Assembly: GCF_006517395.1 (NCBI RefSeq)
Contig: NZ_VDCY01000002.1
Coordinates: forward strand, 1 to 64,000
From: Terrilactibacillus laevilacticus
Lineage (GTDB): Bacteria > Bacillota > Bacilli > Bacillales > Sporolactobacillaceae
Direction: 5' to 3'
DNA: 64,000 nt
In this document: positions 33,838-43,680 of the stretch, one piece after another
How positions within the stretch are numbered: position 1 is the first letter of the stretch
Layout: the number at the start of each line of letters is the position of its first letter
Program-made: the position numbers and the translations under genes
Notes under the pieces: generated by a model
What the model saw: only the letters and a program-made list of their open reading frames with translations
Databases searched by the model: none
Told to the model about the DNA's origin: nothing

Positions 33838-34641
33838 TTAAATTATAGGACCGTAAAAATAATTGCACTTATAATTGATCCAAGATTTTAATGCCGATAT
33901 TACAGCTTGCTCAATATCCGCGATTTTAGGTTTTTCATCTGGAGCAGTTATTTTAGTTGCTCCATGTCTGCATAGTAATCCAGATGCATCTTTTGCATTT
34001 ATATAACGCGAATATTTATATGCGTTATTTAAATCGTTCAGTAATTCATCAGTGATATTGGGGGTACCTTTTCCGAGTTTCAACTTGCTGTTATTGGTAC
34101 TTAAGTTCAAGTCAGTTTTTATATTTTCAATTATCTTATAAGCATTTATTAAAATATAAATAATTTGTTCTCTACCTAGAGTCAATAACAGTAGGTTTTC
34201 TCTAATTAAAGGATATCTAATCATGGCTTTAATAATACCACTTACACCTCTATAGTTAGCATCCTCTGAATTTAATTGTTCTGTTAATTTTTCATCAAAT
34301 GGCATATTTAATTCTTGAAAAAACATATCTAAATCTTCTTGGGGACCATAGAACTTTTGGTATGTTGTGCCATTAAAATAATATAAAGTACCCTTATGAA
34401 CGATTCTGTTTCCACCAAACAAGATGTTTATTCCACTAAATAATTTAAGTAAGGACATCATTCTATAATAAGCTCTAACCGGATTATCTACGGGAATAAC
34501 ATCTACATGTGGAGAAGAAAAATAAATATTATTTTCATCATATTCTTCGTCCCCATTAAATAATCGTAAATGCGGTCTTAAATTTAGAACCTTACCCGCA
34601 TTTAAATTTAACTCAATTGACCAAGAGTTATCTTTTCGCAT
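33838..34641 (-). CDS. Hypothetical protein, accessory region
   Basis: 267 residues, ATG behind AAGGAGAAATTTT. I do not recognise the family. Residues 1-60 look beta-rich (WSIELNLNAGKVLNLRPHL). The middle has VRAYYRMMSLLKLFSGINIL and KGTLYYFNGTTYQKFYGP. Residues 130-200 are helical. The C-terminus has CRHGATKITAPDEK and a tryptophan/tyrosine-rich end. No signal peptide or clear membrane helix. It stands alone with its own probable terminator, between dispersed elements, a typical place for cargo genes. Confidence 0.55.
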   Translation of the reverse strand: MRKDNSWSIELNLNAGKVLNLRPHLRLFNGDEEYDENNIYFSSPHVDVIPVDNPVRAYYRMMSLLKLFSGINILFGGNRIVHKGTLYYFNGTTYQKFYGPQEDLDMFFQELNMPFDEKLTEQLNSEDANYRGVSGIIKAMIRYPLIRENLLLLTLGREQIIYILINAYKIIENIKTDLNLSTNNSKLKLGKGTPNITDELLNDLNNAYKYSRYINAKDASGLLCRHGATKITAPDEKPKIADIEQAVISALKSWINYKCNYFYGPII

Positions 34642-34848
34642 AAAATTTCTCCTTGTTTTAATTAATTATCTACAATTCAAGGGATTTTTGGTCTCACCCG
34701 CCGAACCGGTAAAATCGCTAAACTAAATTATAGAGATTTCCACAAATAAGATTGAACAGGTTTCACTCAAAAATTATCACTTTTTGTATACTTAGAAAGA
34801 AGTACACAGCAGCTAGTGAGGCTGCTAAGGTGAAACAAATCGTACACC

Positions 34849-35706
34849 CTAGCTATTCCCCCCCTTCTCCACCAATCCCACTTCAAAGTAAGTGTTCATT
34901 TCACGGTCCTGCAAGATCTGGTGCAGGTAATCTTTCGTATTCATTGCATTGGGTCTTGCCATCCATGGTTCTACACAGACATAGTCCTTTCCAGGTTCAG
35001 ACCATAACGTGATAAATCGGAATTCTTTTCCCATCCATAGCATTAAATCATATTGAGCGTTCATTGGGAATCGAATGTGTCCTTGTTCACTATTAAGCAA
35101 GGTGAGGGCTTCTTTCGTTTCCGTTAAGTCGAATGTTCCGGTTACTGTCTTTTCTTTACCGTCATTAACATCAAAGTACTTTGTGGCATCTGTCTTCACT
35201 TCTATTACTTTATGATCAACATTGAAATAGGGATGGAACCCAGCGTAAAAAGGTAAATGATCATCTGATAGATTCTTATACTGTTGACGTATTTGAAGTT
35301 TCCCTTTTTTTAAGGTATATTGGAAAGTTAATTTGAAATCAAAAGGATATTGTCTTTTTGTTTCGTAACCTGATTCGAGTGAAAGGGTTATAGATTGAGT
35401 ATCGAAATTGATTTCCTCAATGGTCCAAGGCAAATTTCGGGCAAACCCATGATTATACATGGTATAGGTCTTTCCCTTATGTTTATACCTGTTACCTCTT
35501 AATCGATCACATATTGGAAATAAAACAGGGATTCCCCCTCGTACATTCCGCTTCTCATCGTGCAAGGACTCTTCATCCATATAGAGACATTCTTGTCCAT
35601 GTAATATGAGACTCGTTATCATTCCTCCTCTTTCAGGTGCAATTTTAAAGGAGGATTGTGTTGCTTCTTCTTTTATTTCATAGATTTTGAGACTTGAGGT
35701 TTTCAT
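34849..35706 (-). CDS. Aldose 1-epimerase family protein
   Basis: 285 residues, ATG behind AAGGATGAGCCATTA. GalM-like beta-sandwich: GGMITSLILHGQECLYMDEE, PVLFPICDRLRGNRYKHKG, catalytic His in NHGFARNLPW, second His in FYAGFHPYFNVD, and the catalytic Glu region VCVEPWMARPNAMNT. Proteins of the YeaD/YihR-like subgroup interconvert sugar or sugar-phosphate anomers. It follows the mannose-6-phosphate isomerase gene by 36 bp and probably shares its transcript. Confidence 0.85.
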   Translation of the reverse strand: MKTSSLKIYEIKEEATQSSFKIAPERGGMITSLILHGQECLYMDEESLHDEKRNVRGGIPVLFPICDRLRGNRYKHKGKTYTMYNHGFARNLPWTIEEINFDTQSITLSLESGYETKRQYPFDFKLTFQYTLKKGKLQIRQQYKNLSDDHLPFYAGFHPYFNVDHKVIEVKTDATKYFDVNDGKEKTVTGTFDLTETKEALTLLNSEQGHIRFPMNAQYDLMLWMGKEFRFITLWSEPGKDYVCVEPWMARPNAMNTKDYLHQILQDREMNTYFEVGLVEKGGNS

Positions 35707-35742
35707 TAATGGCTCATCCTTTCAATCCGAGAAGTTTTTCTA

Positions 35743-36698
35743 TCAAACTACATGAGAAACGATAAGTTCACATTGCCCTTCTAACGAAAATTCTTGTATC
35801 GCTGCTGGAAGAATAAAATGATCTCCAGTATTAAGCGAAAATGTCTTGTCTCCAATCACTAATTCGCCATTGCCTTTAATGGCACTTGCTAATAGAAATG
35901 GCCAGTCTTTCGTAATAGTTTTAGATTGTCCGCGAATATCCCATTTAGACACAGAGAAGTATTTTTCACGACATAGTTCGGTAAAGACGGCTTGTCCTTC
36001 TTGTTTTATGTGGTATGTAAGCGTAGGATCTTGATGTGGATACTGTGTTACTTCAATAGACTGACGAATATGTAGATCTCTTTTGTTACCTTGAGCATCC
36101 GTTCGATTATAGTCATAGACACGATAGGTTATATCAGAGCTTTGTTGAGATTCTAAAATAAGAATGCCACTGCCAATAGCATGAATCGTTCCGCTTGGTA
36201 CATAGAAGAAATCACCTGGTTTAACTTTCACTTTAAGTAGGAGATCCTCCCAACGTCCTTCATTCACCATTCTTTGAAATTCTTCCGGTGATGAAGCATT
36301 ATGACCAAAGACAATCTCTGAATCTTCTTCACAGTCAATAATGTACCAGCATTCTGTTTTCCCAAAAGGCTGCTGTTCCTTCTCTTGTGCATAAGTATCC
36401 TCAGGATGAACCTGAACGGATAGATCCGTTTTTGCATCTAATATTTCGTTAATAACGGAAAGTCTTTACTCTTAAAATGATCAAATAACTCCGGATGACT
36501 CGTCCAAAGTTCATCTAGAGTTTGACCTTCGTATATTCCACTTTTAACTACAGAAGGACCATGAGGCAAAGCCGAAACTCCCCAACATTCCCCCGTTGTT
36601 TCTGATGGAATTTGATATCCAAATGTGTCTCTTAACTGCGTTCCACCCCAAATACGATCTTGAAATACTGGTGTAAGAAATAATGGCTCTTGAGACAA
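35743..36698 (-). pseudogene. manA: Mannose-6-phosphate isomerase, class I, one-base frameshift
   Basis: From the TTG at 36698 (AAGGAGCATTTAAA) the first 86 residues read SQEPLFLTPVFQDRIWGG to FPLLTKY*. One base later the frame continues ILDAKTDLSVQVHPEDTYAQ, GKTECWYIID, FFYVPSGTIHAIGSGILILE and on to a normal end at 35743. Zinc ligands (QVHPED, KTECWY, GTIHAIG) are intact. The break is acgaaatattag where acgaaaatattag would restore the family sequence: one A lost from an A4 run at about 36447. Such a change may be a real mutation, a phase-variable tract or a sequencing error. ManA makes mannose-6-P for the GDP-mannose pathway with ManC. Confidence 0.85.
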
Positions 36699-36747
36699 TT
36701 TAAATGCTCCTTTAGTAACTTACTTAATTTCTCTATGAACCTACTTT

Positions 36748-36789
36748 TGTAAAAAACTCTCACAAAGTATGAATACCTATGTGAGAGTT
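36748..36789 (-). terminator. Terminator between manC and manA
   Basis: AACTCTCACA pairs with TGTGAGAGTT, then six Ts on the minus strand. It ends the main capsule transcript after manC, so manA and the epimerase probably need their own promoter. Confidence 0.75.
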
Positions 36790-36884
36790 GAATGTTCTAC
36801 TTATAAAATTAATCTCTTATTGAAAAGGTAAAAATAATCACTTTGACAAAAAAGGTTAGATCAAATAAACTTTTACTTTAAAAC

Positions 36885-38264
36885 TTATCCTTGCACAAAT
36901 TGACTATTTAATTCAACTTCTTCCCAAGTCATATAGATTCGATTGATATCCGCTTCCACAAGTTGGCTACCTGTTTGTACCTCAATCAATTCAAGATCAG
37001 TGGTCGCTTTTATTGCATGTGCCACGCCCTCTGGAATTGATAGAACATCTCCGACTTTAATTGGCTTTATTACACCATCAATAGCAAACAACCCTTCACC
37101 ATTGACAATTGTCCATACTTCTTGACGTAATTCATGATACTGATAGCTAATATGTTTACCGTTCTTAACCTTTACTCTTTTGGTAAGAACCTCTTGCTCA
37201 TTTTCTTCATATCGTGTATAGTCAAGGACTTTATATGAACCCCATAGTCTTTCTTCATACATTGGACGCTGTTCAAATCCGTTCATTACCTCTTTTATTC
37301 TAGGACTTTGTTCTTTGTTTGCTACTAAGATACCGTCTGGACTGACAGCGATAACAGCATTTGATACACCTAAAACCGTTACAGGGATATCAAGCTCATT
37401 AATCAAATGGGTATTTTCACTATCTTCACTAATGATCCCTTTACCTAATTGATTGGTTGCCATTTCCTCAGTCAAAGTATTCCAAGTCCCAAGATCTTTC
37501 CAGTACCCTTCGTAAGGTAAAGCAACAATACTGTTAGCTTTCTCTACCACTTCATAATCAAAACTAATTTTAGGTAATTTATCAAATTGTTTGGATAGCT
37601 CATCATACTGGATTGGTAATCCTTGAGCTTCAAGTTTTGAAATAATGTAATCCAATTTAAATGCGAAAACGCCACAATTCCATAAAGCAGAGTTTTCAAT
37701 TAAGTCTTTCGCTTGTTCTTCCGTTGGTTTTTCCGTAAATCGATTAACTTTTACATAATCTTCACTTTCATGTTCTCCATCAGGGACTATGTAACCGTAT
37801 TTTGAAGAAGGATAAGTTGGCTTAACACCCATAAGAGCGAGATCAGCATTTGTATCCTGTAAAAGTTTCTCTAAATCAGTGATCCGATTAAAGAAGTGAT
37901 CATCAACATAAGGATCAACAGGAAGAACACCAACAACATCATTTAAACTAGCACCTTGTACCGAGTAGAGGTAAGTGGCTGCAAGTGCAATAGCTGGAAA
38001 TGTATCACGACGAGTTGGTTCTACAATCAATGGAACATTATCTCCCAATTGATTATGTAGCATTTCCACTTGGCTTTTACTTGTGGCAATAACTGTTGAT
38101 TTATCTAACGAAACCTTTTCTAATTGTCCATAGACGCGTTGAACCATGGAACAGAGATCTTGGTTATCATTTTCAAGGACTTTTAGAAATTGTTTTGATC
38201 GGGCATCATTTGATAGTGGCCAGAGGCGTTTGCCTGAGCCGCCTGAAAGTAAGACTAATTTCAT
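36885..38264 (-). CDS. manC: Mannose-1-phosphate guanylyltransferase
   Basis: 459 residues from the ATG at 38264 (GGGAGGAGAAACT). An upstream in-frame start is less likely. Nucleotidyltransferase domain (about 1-270): VLLSGGSGKRLWPLSNDARS with the catalytic KQFL, VLPVDPYVDD, FTEKPTEEQA. A left-handed-helix segment with IAVSPDGILVANKE is followed by a C-terminal cupin (about 345-440): RLWGSYKVLDY, HYHELRQEVW-like YQYHELRQEVWTIVNGEG and GVAHAI. It makes GDP-mannose for capsule synthesis. No phosphomannomutase gene is present in the window. Last gene before a terminator. Confidence 0.9.
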   Translation of the reverse strand: MKLVLLSGGSGKRLWPLSNDARSKQFLKVLENDNQDLCSMVQRVYGQLEKVSLDKSTVIATSKSQVEMLHNQLGDNVPLIVEPTRRDTFPAIALAATYLYSVQGASLNDVVGVLPVDPYVDDHFFNRITDLEKLLQDTNADLALMGVKPTYPSSKYGYIVPDGEHESEDYVKVNRFTEKPTEEQAKDLIENSALWNCGVFAFKLDYIISKLEAQGLPIQYDELSKQFDKLPKISFDYEVVEKANSIVALPYEGYWKDLGTWNTLTEEMATNQLGKGIISEDSENTHLINELDIPVTVLGVSNAVIAVSPDGILVANKEQSPRIKEVMNGFEQRPMYEERLWGSYKVLDYTRYEENEQEVLTKRVKVKNGKHISYQYHELRQEVWTIVNGEGLFAIDGVIKPIKVGDVLSIPEGVAHAIKATTDLELIEVQTGSQLVEADINRIYMTWEEVELNSQFVQG

Positions 38265-38291
38265 AGTTTCTCCTCCCAAATTTAAATTTAA

Positions 38292-39440
38292 TTAATGATT
38301 TAACATTAAGTTTTCAGTGCCCCATTTTTCTCTTACTTTATTTTCTACGTAATCTCTAAATTCATTTCTAAATCTTTCTTCAGAAAAAGTTAATGCATTA
38401 TCTCTACAATTATTCGGATTAATATGTTGATAATTTTCTTCGAATACTTGTACAGCTGCTTTTAGGGAATCTACAGTTTGTTCTTTGAAAAATGTACCTG
38501 TTGGTCGTTCTTGATCTAGACCACGAACAGTCTCAAGAGCTCCACCTTTACCATATGCAATGACAGGCGTACCACATGCCTGTGCTTCAACTGGTGTAAT
38601 GCCAAAATCCTCTTCAGCAGCAAATACGAATCCTTTTGCTCTTTGCATGTAATCTTTCAATACACTAAATTCTTGGTAACCTAATAATTTAACATTTGAA
38701 GTGACTTTACTTTTAATTTTATTGAAATCAGGACCAGTACCAATCACATAGAGAGTTTTATCTGGCATTGTTGAAAATGCTTCTACAATCAAATCCATTT
38801 TTTTGTAGGGAACCATGCGAGAAGCTGTTACATAAAAATCTTCTTTTTCAATCTGCAAATCAAAATCCTTTACACTAACAGGCGGATAAATTGTATCACT
38901 TTCTCTGCGATATACTTTCCAAATCCTTCTACCAATATAATCTGAATTTGACAAAAAGTAATCTACTCCGTTCGATGTACGATAATCCCACAATCTCATT
39001 TTGTGTAATATTCTCTTCGCCATCCATCCCTTGATTCCCTTATCTAAGCCCGACTCTCTTAAATATTGATGTTGTAAATCCCAAGCATATCTAATCGGTG
39101 AGTGGATGTATGAAATATGAAGTTGATCAGGACCTGTAATTACCCCTTTAGCCACACAGTGAGAACTTGAAATAACAACGTCATATTTAGAGACATCTAA
39201 TTGTTCAATTGCTAACGGCATGAGTGAAAGGTAACTTCTATATTTTTTCTTGGAGAAAGGTAATTTTTGAATAAAGGATGTTGTTACTGTTTTATTTAGA
39301 ATAAAATCTCTTTTACCTTCTGGAATAAAATCTACTAAACTATATAAGTCGGCATTAGGGTACACTTTTAACATTTGTTCTAATACTTTTTCAGCACCTG
39401 CATATGTTACTAACCAATCTACTACTATTGCTATTCGCAT
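38292..39440 (-). CDS. Glycosyltransferase family 4, mannosyltransferase-like
   Basis: 382 residues. GT-B fold: N-terminal IVVDWLVTYAGAEKVLEQML, the middle SYIHSPIRYAWDLQHQYL, and the C-terminal donor site with VIGTGPDF and EEDFGITPVEAQACGTPVIA, containing the E-x7-E motif. Closest in style to WbaZ/WbdB mannosyltransferases using GDP-mannose, which fits manC 27 bp downstream. Cytoplasmic side of the membrane. Confidence 0.8.
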   Translation of the reverse strand: MRIAIVVDWLVTYAGAEKVLEQMLKVYPNADLYSLVDFIPEGKRDFILNKTVTTSFIQKLPFSKKKYRSYLSLMPLAIEQLDVSKYDVVISSSHCVAKGVITGPDQLHISYIHSPIRYAWDLQHQYLRESGLDKGIKGWMAKRILHKMRLWDYRTSNGVDYFLSNSDYIGRRIWKVYRRESDTIYPPVSVKDFDLQIEKEDFYVTASRMVPYKKMDLIVEAFSTMPDKTLYVIGTGPDFNKIKSKVTSNVKLLGYQEFSVLKDYMQRAKGFVFAAEEDFGITPVEAQACGTPVIAYGKGGALETVRGLDQERPTGTFFKEQTVDSLKAAVQVFEENYQHINPNNCRDNALTFSEERFRNEFRDYVENKVREKWGTENLMLNH

Positions 39441-39636
39441 AAAATAACCCCTTGAATTTTATTAGCATCTATTATTGAAATAATTAATTAATTCATAGAT
39501 CATACATTTTATACTACTAATTAATTTATGAATATTTTCGTATATCAAAATTTCATAATCTATGATTAAATTATATAATAATTTAGAATAAAGATTTTTT
39601 AATAGTTTAGTAGACATCATCCCTTACTTCAAAAAA

Positions 39637-40917
39637 TTAATTTTTAGATGAAGCAAATTTTAACAACAAATTTTTAATAAGTACGATTTTCGATTCTCTT
39701 TTTAATATTTTGTATATATTTGAACAATTTTCATAAGACCAATTTAGCATAAACTTAATATTTTTGTATTTTTTGGCTGAATTTTTTATATAATATGAAA
39801 TCGTTACATAAGCATTGTAATCAAACCATTTTTCCATATCATTTGCATCGTAACCAAATTTATTAACAGCAATTTTTTTAATCATTTTTTTTTCATTTAA
39901 ATTTTCAATAATAAATTCTTTTGTAAGGTTAAATGTTATATTATTACCGTGAATTCTATATACTCCAACTATTGTATTTAAATATCCAGCATCTCCAACT
40001 AGTAATGAACGAAGATAAATAGATGAATCATTAACCATCTTCATGTCTAATATATTCATTTTAATTAGTGAATCGCGTTTAAAAACTGCAGTTAATGTTG
40101 ATACAGGCTTTGGGTAACCACTCTTCTCAAAGTGCATAAAATAATCATAGTTATCAACAATTTCGTCTAAGTTTAATTTTGAAGCGATAAGTTGGTTATT
40201 TTTTGAATTTTCATAAAACACATCAGCTGCAACAAATGAAATATTTGGATGCTTAGTATGAAATTCTATTGCTTTACTTAAGTATTTCTTGTCAATCAGA
40301 TAATCATCATCATCCAAGAATAAAATATAATCACCCTGTGCATATTTTTTAAATGCAAATTTTCTATTAATACCTGGACCTTTATTTATAGTATTTTTAT
40401 AATATATAACTCTTTCATTATCATCATAACTTTTAATCATTAATTCTTTTGTCCCGTCTGTAGAATTATCATCTATAACAATAATTTCCAAATTATGATA
40501 ATTCTGATTAAGTATACTTCTTATAGCTTGATTCAAATACTTTTTTCTATTATAAGTCGTAATTATTACACTAACTTTTGAAGTCATCTGAATATTGTCG
40601 TGTATACTTTCGCTTTTTTGGTTGTTTAAATTTAAATTCTTAATTAAAATTTCACTAACTTCTTTAGTCACATTAAGTTGTTTTTTTAAATAAAAATCCA
40701 GTACATCTTCTGAAAGATTACCATCCACAAAGTTAAATAATAGTTCAAATAATAAATCAATATTTTTCAATAAAGTTTTATTAACTTTTTTATCTAATTC
40801 ATTTTTTAGGTCACACATTTCTTTTTTGATCTTTTTTTTATTTCTATTATTAATAAGGCATGTGTTAATTTCACTAATTATCTCCTCGGAATTTTCTAAA
40901 TATGGAGCTAAATTCAT
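39637..40917 (-). CDS. Glycosyltransferase family 2 with N-terminal helical extension
   Basis: 426 residues from the ATG at 40917 (GGAGGTATTAAA). Residues about 1-110 are charged and helical, without a known domain. The GT-A domain starts at VSVIITTYNRKKYLNQAIRS with IDDNSTDGTKEL and the metal-binding LFLDDDDYLID. No membrane helices. Very AT-rich like its neighbours. It adds a sugar to the lipid-linked repeat unit; donor and linkage unknown. A 196-bp AT-rich gap follows before the next gene. Confidence 0.8.
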   Translation of the reverse strand: MNLAPYLENSEEIISEINTCLINNRNKKKIKKEMCDLKNELDKKVNKTLLKNIDLLFELLFNFVDGNLSEDVLDFYLKKQLNVTKEVSEILIKNLNLNNQKSESIHDNIQMTSKVSVIITTYNRKKYLNQAIRSILNQNYHNLEIIVIDDNSTDGTKELMIKSYDDNERVIYYKNTINKGPGINRKFAFKKYAQGDYILFLDDDDYLIDKKYLSKAIEFHTKHPNISFVAADVFYENSKNNQLIASKLNLDEIVDNYDYFMHFEKSGYPKPVSTLTAVFKRDSLIKMNILDMKMVNDSSIYLRSLLVGDAGYLNTIVGVYRIHGNNITFNLTKEFIIENLNEKKMIKKIAVNKFGYDANDMEKWFDYNAYVTISYYIKNSAKKYKNIKFMLNWSYENCSNIYKILKRESKIVLIKNLLLKFASSKN

Positions 40918-40973
40918 TTTAATACCTCCAGATAAAAAATACACTCTGATACTAAAAACAAAAACTCAACGAA

Positions 40974-42500
40974 TTAGTTAGCAACTTGTTTTTCCTTTTT
41001 ATAATTTTTAATATAATTTATTAAAAGGTTTTTTGAAAAAACAAATATGTCTCTTTCAAATAATGAACATAAAATCAAATATAAAGGTAAAATAACAATA
41101 GTTAATAATATTGCTGTGGTAATAATTTCAAAATATGAAGTGAGTCTTATATTTATATTGTGAAAAATGATGTTTACTGTTATGAAAATAATTAAATTTA
41201 TTATCCATCTTTTAATTGTTATGATCGGCTTTCTATTTAATATTTTTAAATTGGAATATATTATCATATCGATTGAGCGATATAACAATGCACATATGGT
41301 ACCGATAAGTACCCCATAAATACCAATAAAATTAACGAAAATTATTGAAAGAACTATATTAATTGAAGACTCTAATATAGACCTATATTGTGTTTTTCTA
41401 AAATGGCCAGCTATATTAATTAGGTTATTAGAAGATACTCTAGCATTTACTAAAAGTTTTAGAAAAACAAATAATATAGGAATCCAAAAGTCAATATAAT
41501 TAACATCATTTATACCTGCAGTATAAAGTCTCATAAAAGGTAAAATTAAAATATACGCAACAGTGAATAATGCAAAAACAAACGCCATAAAGTAAACTTC
41601 ATATGCGTCTTGAAACCTAAGGAACTTTTTAGAATCTTCATGATACGTTTGTCCAAGAGCAAAAGTAATACTACTATTAATCGTATTAATAAAATTATCA
41701 AGAACAGTAAATAGCATATTATATAACACATACACACTAACTATTTTTAAATTTGTATAGATAGTTAGTATTAATACATCTGTATTATTAAAAATCAGAA
41801 ATGATAATTGGTGTATTAGCACTGATTTTTTTTGAGAGATAGCTTGTAAATTTGGTTTTTCATTTAGTTTAATCCACGTATATTTTCTAGCTATATATAT
41901 CTTATAAAATAGTATTTGAATAATTGTTAATATAAAATATGAGGTTTGAATAATAATAATATTAAATCCTTTAATTATTAATATAATCTTGGCAATATTA
42001 ATTAAAATATTAATTATTGTTGTAATAATGGTGACGATATAGCTTTTGCCTTCAGCTATTAAAAATATTTTATATGTGCCTTGAAAATAATAATTAAATG
42101 CACCTCCCAATCCAGTTAGTAAAATAACTGTAGCAATTGTTATTTTATTAATATTACTATGAACAATTATTGGATAAATAATGGAAATTAATATAACACT
42201 TATGAAATAGTATATTCCAGTTTTTTTATAATATAATGAAGTTGCTGATAATATTTCATTAATGCTTCGTTTATCCCCTTTTGTTACTTGTTTATATAAT
42301 GCTTGGAGTGAAGCAGCACCTACTCCCGCCTCTAAAAGAGACAAGTATATAACAATCTGTCCAATTGATGATAATAACCCATTAACTTCAGAGCCAAAAT
42401 GGACTAAGAATAATCTGGGAATAATTATACCTAATAATATAGTGATTAATTGGCTTCCAATTCCAAAAATTAGATTTAATATACTTCTTTTAGCTTTCAT
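40974..42500 (-). CDS. Polysaccharide flippase (Wzx-like)
   Basis: 508 residues, ATG behind AAAGGAGAAACT. Twelve or more membrane segments with the MATE/PST topology. N-terminal LIFGIGSQLITILLGIIIPR, a hallmark of O-antigen flippases, and EVNGLLSSIGQIVIYLSLLE. The predicted role is to move the undecaprenyl-linked repeat unit to the outer face. It pairs with the Wzy-like polymerase in this cluster. Too diverged to name a serotype. Confidence 0.85.
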   Translation of the reverse strand: MKAKRSILNLIFGIGSQLITILLGIIIPRLFLVHFGSEVNGLLSSIGQIVIYLSLLEAGVGAASLQALYKQVTKGDKRSINEILSATSLYYKKTGIYYFISVILISIIYPIIVHSNINKITIATVILLTGLGGAFNYYFQGTYKIFLIAEGKSYIVTIITTIINILINIAKIILIIKGFNIIIIQTSYFILTIIQILFYKIYIARKYTWIKLNEKPNLQAISQKKSVLIHQLSFLIFNNTDVLILTIYTNLKIVSVYVLYNMLFTVLDNFINTINSSITFALGQTYHEDSKKFLRFQDAYEVYFMAFVFALFTVAYILILPFMRLYTAGINDVNYIDFWIPILFVFLKLLVNARVSSNNLINIAGHFRKTQYRSILESSINIVLSIIFVNFIGIYGVLIGTICALLYRSIDMIIYSNLKILNRKPIITIKRWIINLIIFITVNIIFHNINIRLTSYFEIITTAILLTIVILPLYLILCSLFERDIFVFSKNLLINYIKNYKKEKQVAN

Positions 42501-42536
42501 AGTTTCTCCTTTGTCAAAGGATCATATTTTTATAAC

Positions 42537-43616
42537 TTAAAGTTTCAAAAATTCATCTAAAACTTTAAATTGTTCATTGGACTTTTTAATTATTTTATCC
42601 ATATATATAGCAATATTATTATCTATATTGATATTATTAATATCAAAATCATCTAAATCCTTTATCTCACAATAACTACCAGAATAGTTCAAGTCTTTAA
42701 GAACATTCGTCATTTTTTCACTATATATTATTGGAATTACCTTTTTGCCAAAAAGAAAACCTAATATCATTGAATGAAATCTTGTTGCAAACAATATATC
42801 AATTTTACTTAATTCTGAAAGCAAGTATTCTAGGTTATCCCTATAACATACAACATTAATTTTTCTCTTTATATTCAAATCAAATAGTTCTAAAAGCTCT
42901 TTAATTGCTTTTTCATCACCTTCATTTTTACAAAAAGAAAACAACGTAATGCTATGTTCTTTTTCTATATAATACTCACAAATCGATTTTAATTTCTTCA
43001 GATATTTTTCTTTATATTTTTTTAATTTTCCACGATTACTAAGATCAATTATTGATATTCCAACATTATTATTATGTTTAAATGATGGAGGATACTTAAG
43101 ATTAAATACAACATCTGGAGCTACTCGTATATTATTAAGATCATTAAACAATTTATACGATTTATTATCCCTAAAACAAACATCATTATATCTCGTTAAT
43201 ATTTGCTTATAGCTCTGTAAAAAAGATTGTGTTTCATAAGGGCCAAAATTACAACCAATTAAAAAATTCGGCTTATTTGACATAATCATTTTTCTATCTA
43301 TTTCAATTTTTTTTTTCCAATTTTCATCTTGCATAAACAAAGAACCACCAATATACACATTAGCATCTACTAAATAGCCTATTAAAGTTCTTATAATTGA
43401 CTTATATAAAAATTTAAATGAGATTTTATCTATAAATTTTAATAAAAAGTTAGATGATATATATTTTAGGTTTTTTAATTCATCAAATGTATGTTTATTT
43501 TTTTTATCACCATAAATATAAAACTTTGTTTTTTGATATTTTTCACATAGAATTTTAACAAATAAATCATCACCAAGATTCTGATTTAAATAAAATGATA
43601 TAAAAATTTTTTTCAA
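42537..43616 (-). CDS. Polysaccharide pyruvyl transferase
   Basis: 359 residues from a TTG behind GAGGTGTTGTT. CsaB/WcaK/EpsO-type GT-B-like fold: YLNQNLGDDLFVKILCEKY, VYIGGSLFMQDENWKK, IGCNFGPYET, RDNKSYKLFNDLNNIRVAPD and the C-terminal LFATRFHSMILGFLFGKKVI with the conserved RFHS. It transfers pyruvate from PEP to a sugar as a ketal, giving the polymer negative charge. Confidence 0.85.
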   Translation of the reverse strand: MKKIFISFYLNQNLGDDLFVKILCEKYQKTKFYIYGDKKNKHTFDELKNLKYISSNFLLKFIDKISFKFLYKSIIRTLIGYLVDANVYIGGSLFMQDENWKKKIEIDRKMIMSNKPNFLIGCNFGPYETQSFLQSYKQILTRYNDVCFRDNKSYKLFNDLNNIRVAPDVVFNLKYPPSFKHNNNVGISIIDLSNRGKLKKYKEKYLKKLKSICEYYIEKEHSITLFSFCKNEGDEKAIKELLELFDLNIKRKINVVCYRDNLEYLLSELSKIDILFATRFHSMILGFLFGKKVIPIIYSEKMTNVLKDLNYSGSYCEIKDLDDFDINNINIDNNIAIYMDKIIKKSNEQFKVLDEFLKL

Positions 43617-43680
43617 AACAACACCTCATTATTAATAATCAAATTAACTTTAATTTTTTGTGATAATATTAATTCTTCTA

